NCBI RefSeq assembly: GCF_037975245.1 | Contig: NC_092564.1 | Coordinates: forward strand, 1,379,984-1,443,983 | Length of the DNA stretch: 64,000 bases | Direction of reading: 5' to 3' | DNA from: Apostichopus japonicus | Taxonomy: Eukaryota; Echinodermata; Holothuroidea; Aspidochirotida; Stichopodidae | Shown here: piece after piece, positions 1 to 12,500 of the stretch | How the letters are laid out: each line of letters starts with the position of its first letter | How positions within the stretch are numbered: position 1 is the first letter of the stretch | Position numbers and translations under genes: made by a program | Notes under the pieces: generated by a model | Seen by the model: only the letters and a program-made list of their open reading frames with translations | Told to the model about the DNA's origin: nothing | The model's database searches: none

Positions 1-365
1 TTGAAAAACCAACGATTCGTATTTAACAATATTTCATTAGTTTCAATCTTGTGACAGCTGAAGCAAAAGAATATCTATGGGGAAAAAAAGTAATAAATAC
101 CAATTTGGACTGCACGCATCTTGAAACAACTTTACACAAATCAATAAGAGGACATTCTTGCCGAAGATGCAGAACAATGCCAAGTTGAGCATTTAAAGCT
201 ATTGGTACCATAAGCACTCTCTCAACTTCTCAAGGCAAGTGAATTAGAAAGAAAAGGCCAAAATATGTTCTCAAAAGGGCTAGGATTTCAGGCTTGACCA
301 GTTTCAACAAAATTCTTAATTAAAATCTCTGAGCTGCAATTTCTTGTGAAGCGTAGGTTAAGCCC

Positions 366-735
366 TTGAGTCTCATGACATTATGAGGCTGCTGAATATG
401 TGTTATGAAATCAGTGTCTGGCATCTAACACTGAAGTAGAGAGGTGAGTCTGATGGTGTAGGACAGTTTAGTGTTGATATTGAATAATTTGTCACAAGTT
501 AAATTATAACCTATGCAAACACACAAACACATATACACAAATAATCATTGAGTCTCATGACTTTATGAGGCTGCTGAATATGTGTTATGAAATCAGTGTC
601 TGGCATCTAACACTGAAGTAGAGAGGTGAGTCTGATGGTGTAGGATAGTTTAGTGTTGATATATTGAATAATTTGTCACAAGTTAAATTATAACCTATGC
701 AAACACACAAACACACACATATACACAAATAATCA
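366..735. repeat. Tandem duplication, two copies of ~182 bp
   Basis: Copy 1 starts at 366 and copy 2 at 548; both begin TTGAGTCTCATGAC and end in a CA-rich tract before AATAATCA. They differ by a few substitutions and a short CA expansion, so the duplication is recent. It lies in or near E-protein intronic sequence. Confidence 0.9.
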
Positions 736-1485
736 TCAATTAAACGATCCGTACATAAACACAATAGAATGATAGCCTGTTATCGATACATACATATTCC
801 AAATATTCTGTTCAGCAAAGAAAACGTAGTGTCACAAACAAACTCTAGCTAGAACCCTAATGAGGCTGTTTTATGTCAGTTTTAATTATGGAGCGACTTA
901 AATAACTAGTCACTGACCTACTGTAGTACTTAGGCAAACCAATCCACCAATATCATTCCCACTATGTTTTGGATTCAAGTATCACTAACATTTATGATAT
1001 TATTCTTATTCTTATTACAGTATCTAAAAGAGTGAAATTTTTTGATGTTCTTAATGAACACTTGAGGAAAGAATAACATAAGTCTAAGAAGTCTAAGAAG
1101 CGAGCATATTAAGGAGAATCTGCATGTTAAATGAGAGAATGTTGTGTCACACCATTAAGGTGTACATGTAGCTTCTCTCTGTATAATACCCTCCTTAAGC
1201 ACTTGGAGTTAGCTGACAAACTCGATACAGACTACAAAATGGTTACTCATCCATGGTAGACTTGCTCTCTCTGGGACATTAATTTTTACTGCCTGCACAA
1301 TATTATTGTGTGGATGAGATTCTCATGCTTAAAATCTACAAAAATGGATTCATGTTTATTTCATCACATTTAGACTAGCTGATAAAAAGGAGCTGATATT
1401 TCACATAGTCTCAACAATGTAGGCATGTATGTACTTTTATCCTGTATTTTAATGATCTTCCCCTCTATTGATTTATATATTTCAA
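736..1485. other. No gene or repeat recognised
   Basis: AT-rich sequence without convincing exons on either strand; probably intronic or intergenic. Confidence 0.5.
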
Positions 1486-1796
1486 TTGCTGTCATTCTCT
1501 TTTGTGTGTGAGATGCTTCCAGACATCCCTTTATTTAGAAGAGCATTATAAAGGAATATCTTGAAGCATGTGTGTAAGTTGCTTCAAGATATCACTTTAT
1601 TTAGAAGAGCATTATAAAGGAATATCTCAAAGCATGTGTGTAACATGCTTCAAGACATCCCTTTATTTATAAGAGCATTATAAAGGAATATCTTGAAGCA
1701 TGTGTGCAAAATGCTTCAAGACATTCCTTTATGTAGCAGAGCATTATATAAGAATATCTCAAAGCATATTACACACACAAAAGAGAATGACAGCAA
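1486..1796. repeat. Palindromic element with perfect 25-bp terminal inverted repeats and internal hairpin repeats
   Basis: The left end 1486-1510 (starts TTGCTGTCATTCTCTTTTG) and right end 1772-1796 are perfect inverted copies over 25 bp. Between them are four units of about 57-70 bp. Each is itself an inverted repeat: ATGCTTCAAGA near the start pairs with TCTTGAAGCAT near the end, around a core AGAGCATTATA. No clear target-site duplication flanks it. It resembles a foldback or MITE-type element; the superfamily is not assignable. Confidence 0.75.
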
Positions 1797-4700
1797 GTGA
1801 TATTTTGTTTATTAAGTTCAGGTTTTGATGTGATTTCATACAAGTCAGAAGCAACATGTTTACATGCAAGTAACACTAATGCCTAATTTGGTGTATCAAT
1901 GCATGCTCTTACTTGTTCTAATCGAGGGACAAAGTCATGTTTGCACATGTTGCTAAAAAGTGAAAGTCTTTAGCAAGCAGTGACATGATGTCAGTCACAG
2001 AAATTTTAATCCAACCAAAATATCTATAGACAAACAGGAAAAATCAGAAATGGCAATAAAAACACTGTTCTTCCTGGAGACACCCAAGAAAAATCCCACA
2101 TTGGACAAAATAACCTACTTACATTACTTATAAGCTAAGAAAACAATGATAATTTTAATGTGCACTTTTGTCTTCTTAATTAAATCTAAGATATATGGTT
2201 TTTGTCTTATTTCTTGCATCTTCTTGTCAAAGACACGCAGATCTTATTTAGCCTTGCCTCTCACAAAGACTCTACTTTAAGAAGGCAGCAATGCTACTAT
2301 CAAAGGTGAATGGTCATCTATGGTCATCTATTTAAACCGTCTGGCACAACAGATTCACTGGTCTGTCTCAGGTTTAATCCTCTTACAATAGAAAATGTCA
2401 ATCAATAGAAAAAAGTCCTCTTCCACAGAAGAATAAATTCTCTTTGGCCTTGTGACGAATATACTGTAATGGCAATGAATGAATCATTACAGAAATCCAC
2501 CCTAGGATTAGATAATAATACAGAACAAACAACAGCAGCAAGTTACCATCCAGTTCAAATGGTGGGAAAGCTTTTCTTTTTGTCACACACCCTCACCCAA
2601 CAGTATTAAAGAGTTAAATATACCATGATGATAGAACAAGTCTGATGCTTTTAAGTCTGATTTGTGAAGCAGGAAAGGTCTACTACTACATAGTAACGTT
2701 CTATACATGGTTAGCTGGGAGTTCTGCATCTCTTAGCATGGGGCAACTGGCTCGAAAATTATTAACCGATTTTGGCAGAAGCAAGGAAATCTGTTACATC
2801 TCAAACTGTTACAAAACTTTTTTTTTACAAGGTCGTATAGTCCCTGGAGAATAATATCTTTCTTAAATTCCTTCTCAGCTGTATTCTGGGGATTGATAAT
2901 AAAAATCGCTATGACTGTCTCAACAATGAAACAATGTACCCACCCAATGCTTTTCTCTAACACTAACTCAATACTGAAATCCCAATTCTTTAACTTGTCT
3001 TGTTAAGTTTCATATCAAAAATTGAAATGAGAAAAATGCAACAATTGTTCAATTACAGTACATGCAGTCAGCTGCAATGGCTTCAGCTAAGCAATGAATA
3101 GTTGAACAGTTGGTGCGATGAGGATAAATACAGCTCACTGTATTCTGAATCACATTCTAACCATTCCAAAACTTGTTTGTGTAAAACCTAGAGGGACTGT
3201 CATTTCCATCCTAGCAGTTGTCTTCTTCACAAACAAAATGAGGATATATACTGAAATGGATTGACAAAAGTTCATCTCTTTTTATGAAGCCCTTAAGGGC
3301 AGTTTTTTCTTTCTCTCTAAAATTTGTGTATTCTAAAAAAATTCTTTGAAGAACTACTCATGGCTCAACCAATAGCAACTATCCAATGTTTGAGCTGACA
3401 GATAATTTAGAAAAGCACAGAATGATGTTTGCTCAGATCACTAATCCACCAGCGAATCTCTCCCACTTGGGAGATTATTGAAATCCCAGTCATATCCCAC
3501 TCTACCTGCGTCAAACCGCTCCCACTTGGGATATATTCTTATGGGTTCCAAGAATCTAAATAATTTGTCTCTAGTGTCAAGAGTGGACTGGTATTGTGCC
3601 TTTTAACCAACAATACCTTTTCTTTTTCCACCAGGAGCCCGCTCTATGTATTCATGGAGAAGTTGGACCACATTTTCCGTTCAATACTGTACCACTCTCC
3701 TATTTTACCCGCTTAGCCCGCTGCAGATCAATGAGTAGAAAGCTATGGTTTTTATGTTATCTTAAGGTCTGCGGCAATTCTACTATCACAGACCCTGTAG
3801 CAGTAAACCTACAATATCTATCTTAAATGGTCACAGCCCAAAGATGCCATCCACTTTACAATGGCTAAATTCTGAATTTTGTTGGTGGGGATAAACACAT
3901 CCTCCTGACTATAACAAGTCCGGTTATGTAACCCTTTTAACACCTTCTGTTTGCCTATGGGCTTGACAAACCCTTGATTCAATACAAGGTGTAAATGGGG
4001 TTCTTTTGAGACTCCTGCATGGCTCAGAAACTACCTTGGTTTAGTATGCACAGGTAAATCCTATCATAATGGCACCAAGACGGCCAATGGGAACCGCTCT
4101 TGTCAATCAATCTGAAAGAAACTAAGACCACTTCAGTCGCAGTTTCCTGGCAAAGTCTCAGAAGAGCTGTTTGTTGTGTAAATGAAGTTGTGATAAGTAT
4201 AACGTGATCTGCTTGCCGAGAGGAGATAGCGGACAACAAGAAAGGGAAGAAATCATTGGGAGTACAGACTTCACACTAAGACTTGGTATTTCTTACCTGA
4301 TGATCAGAATGGAATGTACTGTAGTTCAAATCAGGCTATAGGTTTATCTTTAACAGACAATGAACATTTCCATCCTGCAGGCTCTCATAACACAATGAAA
4401 ACTGTACAATAGTTTTAACTTTGTATTTTACAGACGAATCTGATTACCAAAATAACAAAATAACCAAATACAAAATAACCAAAATAACAAAATAACCAAC
4501 TTTCATCAATTGTCATAGAGTTGATACTCTCCATCATGTAGCACTGACTGTAACAGTGAGAGAAACATACATTATTAATTCTCCATATTTTACACATTAT
4601 GATAGAACCAGATTGAATGTGGAGGATAAAAAGTTAAAAACATACTGTAGAACAGATGGTCTCAACCTGGAAACAGTTTGCTTTGACAGATCTGAATAAC

Positions 4701-5462
4701 ATGTCTAAATAATCAAGAAAAACATTTCATTTATGAGCCAAAAACACTGAAACCATTCAGCATTAAATTATTCCAGATCTTGGTCCATTTGAATGCTGCA
4801 CATATTGATTACTTGAACTAGAATGACGAACATCAGGAATCTACCAACTGAAAAACCAACCAACCAAACTTCTTTTCATTTTATTGTTTACTTTAAAACA
4901 TCATTTCCCATGGCCTGATTACCCAGTCATTCCCTTTTTCAGGTTTCAGGGACATTATGTGCTGAGTTTAATCCTTAACTATCTTCATTAGTTAATATAT
5001 ACGCTAGAAAGATAAGGATGGTTGGTTAGTCGACAATGACAATCTGACACAAACACAGAATGGTGCATGATTTTGCTGGGTAGACTGTGACTAGTAAATT
5101 TATACTATATGTATATATTTCATTCAGCTTCTGAATAATCCAGCCTAAAATGCTTACAACACTATAGGTTTCTTAAAAGACTCATCATTCAACACAAAAA
5201 AGTTTTATTGTGCTAATATCTTTTCAAAATGTACTGAAATGATATACCTACTATACAGCTGCAATACATTTACCTACAGTACTTGACTATACATGTATGG
5301 TAATTCACCCAAACTAAATCACAGTAAGTACATCACCCACAGCAAACTAAACTGTAGGACCAGTGCATAGGTACTGTACCAGTTGCTCCTACTGTAAGTA
5401 GCACCACCTAACAGCCTGTAAGAGTCTGGGATGTTACTTCACTCCTCTCTTACTGTACCTGT
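1797..5462. other. Non-coding stretch, no exon found
   Basis: Searched on both strands for later E-protein exons (MFSPP segment, RKVPPGLPSSV, bHLH); none seen. A degraded hammerhead-like motif lies at 3194-3230 and a run of CAAAATAAC-type repeats at 4445-4500. Otherwise nothing notable. Confidence 0.5.
3194..3230 (-). repeat. Degenerate hammerhead-like motif, relative of the one at 36826-36874
   Basis: Reads on the minus strand as TGAAGA, a disrupted stem, then GAAATGACAGTCC. It is similar over about 50 bp, including the flanking GTGTAAA and GAGGG, to the repeat at 36816-36866. Probably a decayed copy of the same dispersed retroelement repeat. Confidence 0.4.
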
Positions 5463-7580
5463 CTCCATGTATACTCCCATCTACCATGCTTTCTGTTTAG
5501 GGGAATTTATCCTGTCTCCTATGTACATACTGTACATACTCCCATCTACCATGCTTTCTGTTTAGGGGAATTTATCCTGTCTCCTATACATACTATACAT
5601 ACTCCCATCTACCATGCCTTCTGTTTAGGGGAATTTATCCTGTCTCCTATACATACTCTACATACTCCCATCTACCATGCCTTCTGTTTAGGGGAATTTA
5701 TCCTGTCTCCTATACATACTCTACATACTCCCATCTACCATGCCTTCTGTTTAGGGGAATTTATCCTGTCTCCTATACATACTGTACATACTCCCATCTA
5801 CCATGCTTTCTGTTTAGGGGAATTTATCCTGTCTCCTATACATACTCTACATACTCCCATCTACCATGCCTTCTGTTTAGGGGAATTTATCCTGTCTCCT
5901 ATACATACTCTACATACTCCCATCTACCATGCCTTCTGTTTAGGGGAATTTATCCTGTCTCCTATACATACTATACATACTCCCATCTACCATGCCTTCT
6001 GTTTAGGGGAATTTATCCTGTCTCCTATACATACTATACATACTCCCATCTACCATGCCTTCTGTTTAGGGGAATTTATCCTGTCTCCTATACATACTCT
6101 ACATACTCCCATCTACCATGCCTTCTGTTTAGGGGAATTTATCCTGTCTCCTATGTACATACTCTACATACTCCCATCTACCATGCCTTCTGTTTAGGGG
6201 AATTTATCCTGTCTCCTATATATACTATACTGTACATACTCCCATCTACCATGCCTTCTGTTTAGGGGAATTTATCCTGTCTCCTATACATACTCCCATC
6301 TACCATGCCTTCTGTTTAGGGGAATTTATCCTGTCTCCTATACATACTATACATACTCCCATCTACCATGCCTTCTGTTTAGGGGAATTTATCCTGTCTC
6401 CTATACATACTCCCATCTACCATGCCTTCTGTTTAGGGGAATTTATCCTGTCTCCTATACATACTGTACATACTCCCATCTACCATGCCTTCTGTTTAGG
6501 GGAATTTATCCTGTCTCCTATACATACTCTACATACTCCCATCTACCATGCCTTCTGTTTAGGGGAATTTATCCTGTCTCCTATACATACTCTACATACT
6601 CCCATCTACCATGCCTTCTGTTTAGGGGAATTTATCCTGTCTCCTATACATACTATACATACTCCCATCTACCATGCCTTCTGTTTAGGGGAATTTATCC
6701 TGTCTCCTATACATACTATACATACTCCCATCTACCATGCCTTCTGTTTAGGGGAATTTATCCTGTCTCCTATGTACATACTCTACATACTCCCATCTAC
6801 CATGCTTTCTGTTTAGGGGAATTTATCCTGTCTCCTATACATACTATACATACTCCCATCTACCATGCCTTCTGTTTAGGGGAATTTATCCTGTCTCCTA
6901 TACATACTCTACATACTCCCATCTACCATGCCTTCTGTTTAGGGGAATTTATCCTGTCTCCTATACATACTGTACATACTCCCATCTACCATGCCTTCTG
7001 TTTAGGGGAATTTATCCTGTCTCCTATACATACTATACATACTCCCATCTACCATGCTTTCTGTTTAGGGGAATTTATCCTGTCTCCTATACATACTCTA
7101 CATACTCCCATATACCATGCCTTCTGTTTAGGGGAATTTATCCTGTCTCCTATACATACTGTACATACTCCCATCTACCATGCTTTCTGTTTAGGGGAAT
7201 TTATCCTGTCTCCTATACATACTGTACATACTCCCATCTACCATGCTTTCTGTTTAGGGGAATTTATCCTGTCTCCTATACATACTATACATACTCCCAT
7301 CTACCATGCCTTCTGTTTAGGGGAATTTATCCTGTCTCCTATACATACTCTACATACTCCCATCTACCATGCCTTCTGTTTAGGGGAATTTATCCTGTCT
7401 CCTATACATACTGTACATACTCCCATCTACCATGCCTTCTGTTTAGGGGAATTTATCCTGTCTCCTATACATACTATACATACTCCCATCTACCATGCTT
7501 TCTGTTTAGGGGAATTTATCCTGTCTCCTATACATACTCTACATACTCCCATCTACCATGCCTTCTGTTTAGGGGAATTT
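5463..7580. repeat. Minisatellite, 63-bp unit, about 34 copies
   Basis: Each unit contains TACTCCCATCTACCATGCC, then TTCTGTTTAGGGGAATTTAT, then CCTGTCTCCTATACATAC. Most units are 63 bp, a few are 65 bp (ATGTACATAC variant), and at least two near 6285 and 6405 are about 52 bp, lacking one ATACATACT block. Units differ mainly at C/T in ATGC(C/T)TTC and at CTCTA, CTATA or CTGTA. No spacers separate the units, so this is not a CRISPR array. It is not coding: stops occur in each frame or the frame is not kept between variant units. Confidence 0.97.
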
Positions 7581-7734
7581 CTGTCGTTAGAATGTATAAA
7601 CAATCTGTTCCTGTTTGATACTTTCATCACTGTGTACATTTTGTTTCTTGGAGTGATTCTTGAGTTTTAAGTCAAGTCCTTGTTTTCCAAAGTACAAAAC
7701 AACACGCAAACTTGTCTAACTAAATGTCAAAACA

Positions 7735-7985
7735 TTTAAGTACAATGTACTACACACAATACATTAGAAAACAGTGTACCACACTGCAACAATTAATGCA
7801 CAGCGTATTACATGACAACACATTAGAATGCAGTGTAATGTAGTGTGTATACTACACTGCAACAAATAGGAAACAATGTACTACATAACAATACATTGGA
7901 ATACAGTGTAATCTAGTGTTTGTACTACACTGCAACAATTAGGGCACAGCGTACTACATTACAACACATTAGAGTGCGGTGTAGA
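7735..7985. repeat. Degenerate tandem repeat, ~78-bp unit, about 3 copies
   Basis: Units share CAGTGTAATCTAGTG, TACTACACTGCAACAA and TACTACATNACAACACATT. Each holds short inverted arms around CAGTG/CACTG. It begins about 150 bp after the 63-bp array but is unrelated in sequence. Confidence 0.7.
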
Positions 7986-9346
7986 GCTGTAGCCTACATT
8001 ATACAACGATATAATGTGATTAATATCTTAGACCATTGTACTCCTGGTAATAACAACTGCAGCTGAACGGACTCCATCTAACGTCATGTCCCTCACCTGC
8101 CTGTAAAATACTCTAAACCTGTTCCACAGCCCATTATATGTAAAACAGGTGCAAGCTCTACGCCAGTGTATCTACACTGTCAGTACACATAATACTTACT
8201 GCTTACACTGGTTGCGGCCAAACCATGAACTTGTCAGGCTAGCAGCTGTGCTTGATCGCAGGCTCCTCAAACAGTATGTGTACAGAGAGCCTATTTAAAG
8301 AGGCATGTCTCATTACCCTATCTTCCTTCTTTAAAAGTCCTGATAGATTAAGCATTGCAGAGGATTCATTTTGACCATGTACAGACTGGCCAAAGCAATA
8401 TTCTGCAGAACTCTTGAAACATAAATAAGTTGTATTATAATATTATGGCTGAAAATACAGCAATTTGTTAAATGTTTCAAGTTATCCTGTCAGCAATAAT
8501 ATTACAAAAGTGAAATTACCATTACCTCCTATACTTGGGCAATTGACAGGATGACAAACTAGTGCATTTTATATGATACAGTTTCTGGTATGAAAATTTG
8601 AAAGATAGGTATCCCTTTAAAATGGCTCTATGTATAGCAATGATTGTATACTGCAGACTACTAGCATACAGTGTGTAGATCTGAAGAGTGCAACAGGGCT
8701 ATATGCCACCTGCCAAAACATTGCTTTGATTGGTATCAGCCTCAACATGTTGAAACAGTTTAACAAACCATTTCACCTTGTATGAGGACACACAGGGCCA
8801 GGTAGGCTGGTGGAAGGCTATGAGAAACAGATGTTTAAATTTGCAATCCAGGATAGGAAACAGACGGAGGGGTATAGTGGCATAGCCAAACCGAAATTAG
8901 TAAGCCATATATGAAAGAGAAGAGTTAAAACTACCGCTAACATCTATTGGCCAGGTGAACGGATGAAAAACATACCAAGATCATTTCAAGAGTGCAAACT
9001 ATACAGGGAAGAATGAAGCCTTTTCGGAAACTGAAATGAGAATATTGCCCATCGATATGTTTAAAAGACCAAAATACATGACAGACAGTGACAGTTGTTC
9101 TACAAGCTTGTGCATTACTACCATATCATCCTCTGGGCAGTTTTCCACCGCTGGAACAATCACAGGCTCATTTGATCTGTTAATTGTCAATGGTTTGAAG
9201 CTACAAGAAACTCCATTTTGGAGAACTTAAATCAATTTTAAGCATTCTTTGCTTCAGTGGTAATTCTGGAAGCAGGTAAAGTCAGCAAAAGGATGATTAA
9301 CAAGAGGAGAGATGAGATATTTAATTTGTGTGCCAAAGATACTCAC
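7986..9346. other. E-protein intronic sequence, nothing firm
   Basis: No supported exon. A short stretch at 8935-8990 recalls a retroelement integrase zinc-binding region but is broken (see rejected items). Confidence 0.45.
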
Positions 9347-9543
9347 CGCACTAAAATCAAGTAGATCATTCAACTCTTTGTCTCCCTGCATCTTCCATAA
9401 GACTAGCTAATCCTAAACACCACTCAATCACAAAATCGGGACTTCCAATGTCCTAATTTGGTGAAAGTTCCTCAAAGAGAAGATCACTCCTACTTCAAAA
9501 GGTGATAACTCTGCTTTCTTTCCTTCAAAATCTGGTTTTTCAC
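9347..9543 (-). CDS. E-protein (class I bHLH, TCF12/TCF4/TCF3 family), exon with the start codon and AD1/PCET motif; gene partial
   Basis: Seen: on the minus strand a strong acceptor (pyrimidine-rich stretch ending TCTGCAG) opens an exon at 9543. An in-frame stop lies upstream, the ATG is at 9391-9389, and 15 codons read MQGDKELNDLLDFSA before a GTGAGT donor; coding ends at 9347 in phase 0. Known: vertebrate E-proteins begin with a GTDKELSDLLDFSA stretch just before an exon boundary. This is activation domain 1, whose PCET/LDFS motif binds the CBP/p300 KIX domain and ETO-family TAFH domains. The motif, its N-terminal position and the splice phase all match. E-proteins dimerise with tissue-specific bHLH factors on E-boxes in the nucleus. 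Odd: the leader before the motif is much shorter than in vertebrates. The following exon (MFSPP-like) and the bHLH exons were not found in 1-9346, so they must lie beyond the left edge. Which vertebrate paralogue is closest cannot be said. Confidence 0.82.
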
Positions 9544-12500
9544 CTGCAGATGGGAACAGAGACCAAAGGAATAAAATAAAAAATATATATTAAAAAACAG
9601 GTTAAAATCATTCATAATATGGAATTTAGTAACATATTGACATACAGTATATGCAAATAATTTTACAAATAATTATATAAGTTTCAAATACCTGTGTACA
9701 TAATTTTAGTTCTTCAACATAACTACGTAATACGTATATATTGATGAAGACAATCAAATATTATGAAGATTGTTTTTTTTTTTTTTTTTTTCTTCCATTT
9801 CATTTTACTCTCAACTACTTCCAATTTCGTCTAGACAAAGAATGTTTTCTCTTATGAAGAGTACTCTGCAGCTATGTTACTCAAACTCCAGATATACACA
9901 AAAACACAAGAAATAAAGACCTCAAGTTATCCATTGATAATGAACAATAACCAATGGAAATGTTTCTTTTGTTTAAATGCAGTGCAGCTGATTCATTTAC
10001 ATTCAAATGTTAATTATATTTCTTGCCATATTCCACTCTCAAATGAGTTAATATTACATTACTGTTAATGATGTTCTACAGAACAGTATTACAAATGCTA
10101 ACAAATATTGATTGTCACTTGCTCTTCTCTTAGAGTTCTATTCAATCAATGCAGAAACAAATGTAAACATTTGGAACATTTAAAATTTTCATAATTTTGA
10201 TCTTCACCTGTGAGAAATTATGAGAAAAATGATTATGAGAAAAAATGATTTAGAATCATACATTTCTCCAAAACTATTGTTCAGTTGGAATATATCCTTA
10301 GTTTGATAGCAAGTTTATTTTTGATCTGGTGAGATTTTGAATACAGTACTTGCTGCTGAAAGTTTCTAACTAAACACAGAACAAAGTTCTGCTTTGAGAC
10401 AGCTGTCATAATACTGGAAGAAATTAAAGCACTTCAAAATACCAAAATAAATGTACTCAACAAACTTTCCTTATGCCAAAGCAAATGATAATTCCTAAGT
10501 CTTTTTTTTTTCCTTTTTACAGTTAAGTTTTAAACTATAATTGTGAACTAGTTCTAGTTTTGCTATTTCAATCACAACCCCTGAAAAACACTCTAATTTT
10601 GTTAAGTTATTTACAATGCTGAGACATACAGCTGCAGATTTCATGTTTCAACATCACAATAGCAATAAATGACACATATCAATGCTTTACTGAATGTTCA
10701 ATTACTGACAAAATCTACTAGCAAATGAAGTTAATTATTTGCAAAAAGTCAATTAAAGTAGGAACACTTCTATCATCTGATAATAGCATCACACAAGCAA
10801 ACCAACACTTTTTTTATTACCCATTTCCTTAAAACACACTGTTAGAAATTACTCAAATTTGAGTCTTTTTCTAATTTTAACAATCCTGACAATATGTCGG
10901 TCTACTACTGTACAAACCAGAATTTGGCATAGACTGTAATCACTGTATCAGGGACAGGAACCAAATAAATAAATAAATTTAACTTCCTCTTGAGAAAATT
11001 TGTAACTTAAATTAGACTCATTACTGAAAATACAGTACATTGTGAAAGAAATGAAGAATCACTTTAAAGGTAAATACATCTCTCTAGGAATAGACAAATG
11101 ACACAGGATGAACAGTAAGATGAATGTGTAACGTATTTGATTTCATCTTTCTTGTTTTCAAAATTCTTTTCAACAAGAGAAAAACAAAAAACACTGCAAA
11201 TCATTATCGTACTGAAAATGTGTTAATTGGAAATGCCCATTAGTGCATCATTATTCATTGTAGAATCAACAGTTATAACCTTTGAATGAAGAAAAGAAAA
11301 CACATTGAGAGCCTAGTGCTATTGTACTCATCAGAAACTTTGAGAGGTAAAATGTGTAATCCTCAGTTCATGAAAATTTGACTGAAAGTGTCTCGGAAAA
11401 CACACTGTACAATGTATTGTACACATATTATTATAAACTGCATTGGTGACAGAGACACAGTTTAACAATAACTCCTAGATTATGTTACCAAATGGTGAGT
11501 TTTAACATTATAATCATCTCAGATAGTCAATATCACATTTTAATAGAACATGGAAGTTATCTGGACTGAAGTTCAGGAGTACAGTAATTCTTATACTTTT
11601 CGAGAAGTTTTTATATCCAATTGCCTGGAAGCAATATAAATCAAAAAAGTTTGAGATACCAGAAAACAGAAACTCATTTCATTACAGTACATACATTTTG
11701 CCTCTAATATTTTCTTTGCTTCAAATTTTTCATTCTGTATACTCAAAATCAAACTATATGGAAACTTTAAAATACAAGCAGAAATTGTCACAACCTTATC
11801 TATTCAAAGTAAAGAAATAAATGAAAGTACTTCCTGAAGAAACAACATTCCCATAATTAGTGTTAAATACAAACCTTCTGAGGAATTGTTCGGTTACTAT
11901 CTTTTTTTTTTTTTAAACTTCAGCAACCAACCATTTTTATTAGCCTAAAACTTCATTATGCGTCTGTATCCATTGTCACAGTACTTATTACAATTTTTTC
12001 AATGACAATATAAATTACTAATTGGCTTCTCTACAGCAATACTGATCATTTAAAGGTACACATCATTCTCTAGGAAGCTCAGTGTTATCTTTAAAAGGTT
12101 AACCATACATTGTTGCACAGTTGCACACATGACTGATATTCATCCATGGTATCCAATAACTACTGTAAAGTACCCATTCAAACTATCTGAATAGACAATC
12201 AAGGCTCTGTAAAATGTCCTACAAACCAGGTATGTTAAGTTCACAATATAAACCATGGTTGTGACGAAATTTAAAAACACAGACAAAATTATAAAACAAA
12301 GAACAATAATTTTATCCTCAGTGGGGTAATGTCTTTTCTGCCATGGCACCATTTCAAGTTATGTTGATATAATATCCAAAACATAAGACAACTAAAAAGG
12401 GGAAGATTTGGGTGCAAGACGCATTGAAGCTAATAAAATCTATGTTGAAAACAGTGCCTCAAACACAGTAACGTGCAAAGTTATTTGAATACCAAAAAGA

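Noticed and set aside
5463-7580. Possible CRISPR-like or telomeric array (TTTAGGGG in each unit)
   Set aside because: Units are contiguous without unique spacers, and the telomere-like bases are only a small part of a 63-bp unit.
8080-8131. Minus-strand candidate exon (VRDMTLDGVRSAAVVITRS)
   Set aside because: Has a TTTTACAG in front but only 22 codons, no matching E-protein segment and no linkage to other exons.
8935-8990. ANIYWPGERMKNI on the plus strand, recalling the YWPGM motif of Gypsy-type integrases
   Set aside because: Stops lie close by on both sides, the downstream zinc-ligand spacing is absent, and no other retroelement domain is near; could be a tiny remnant but not supportable.
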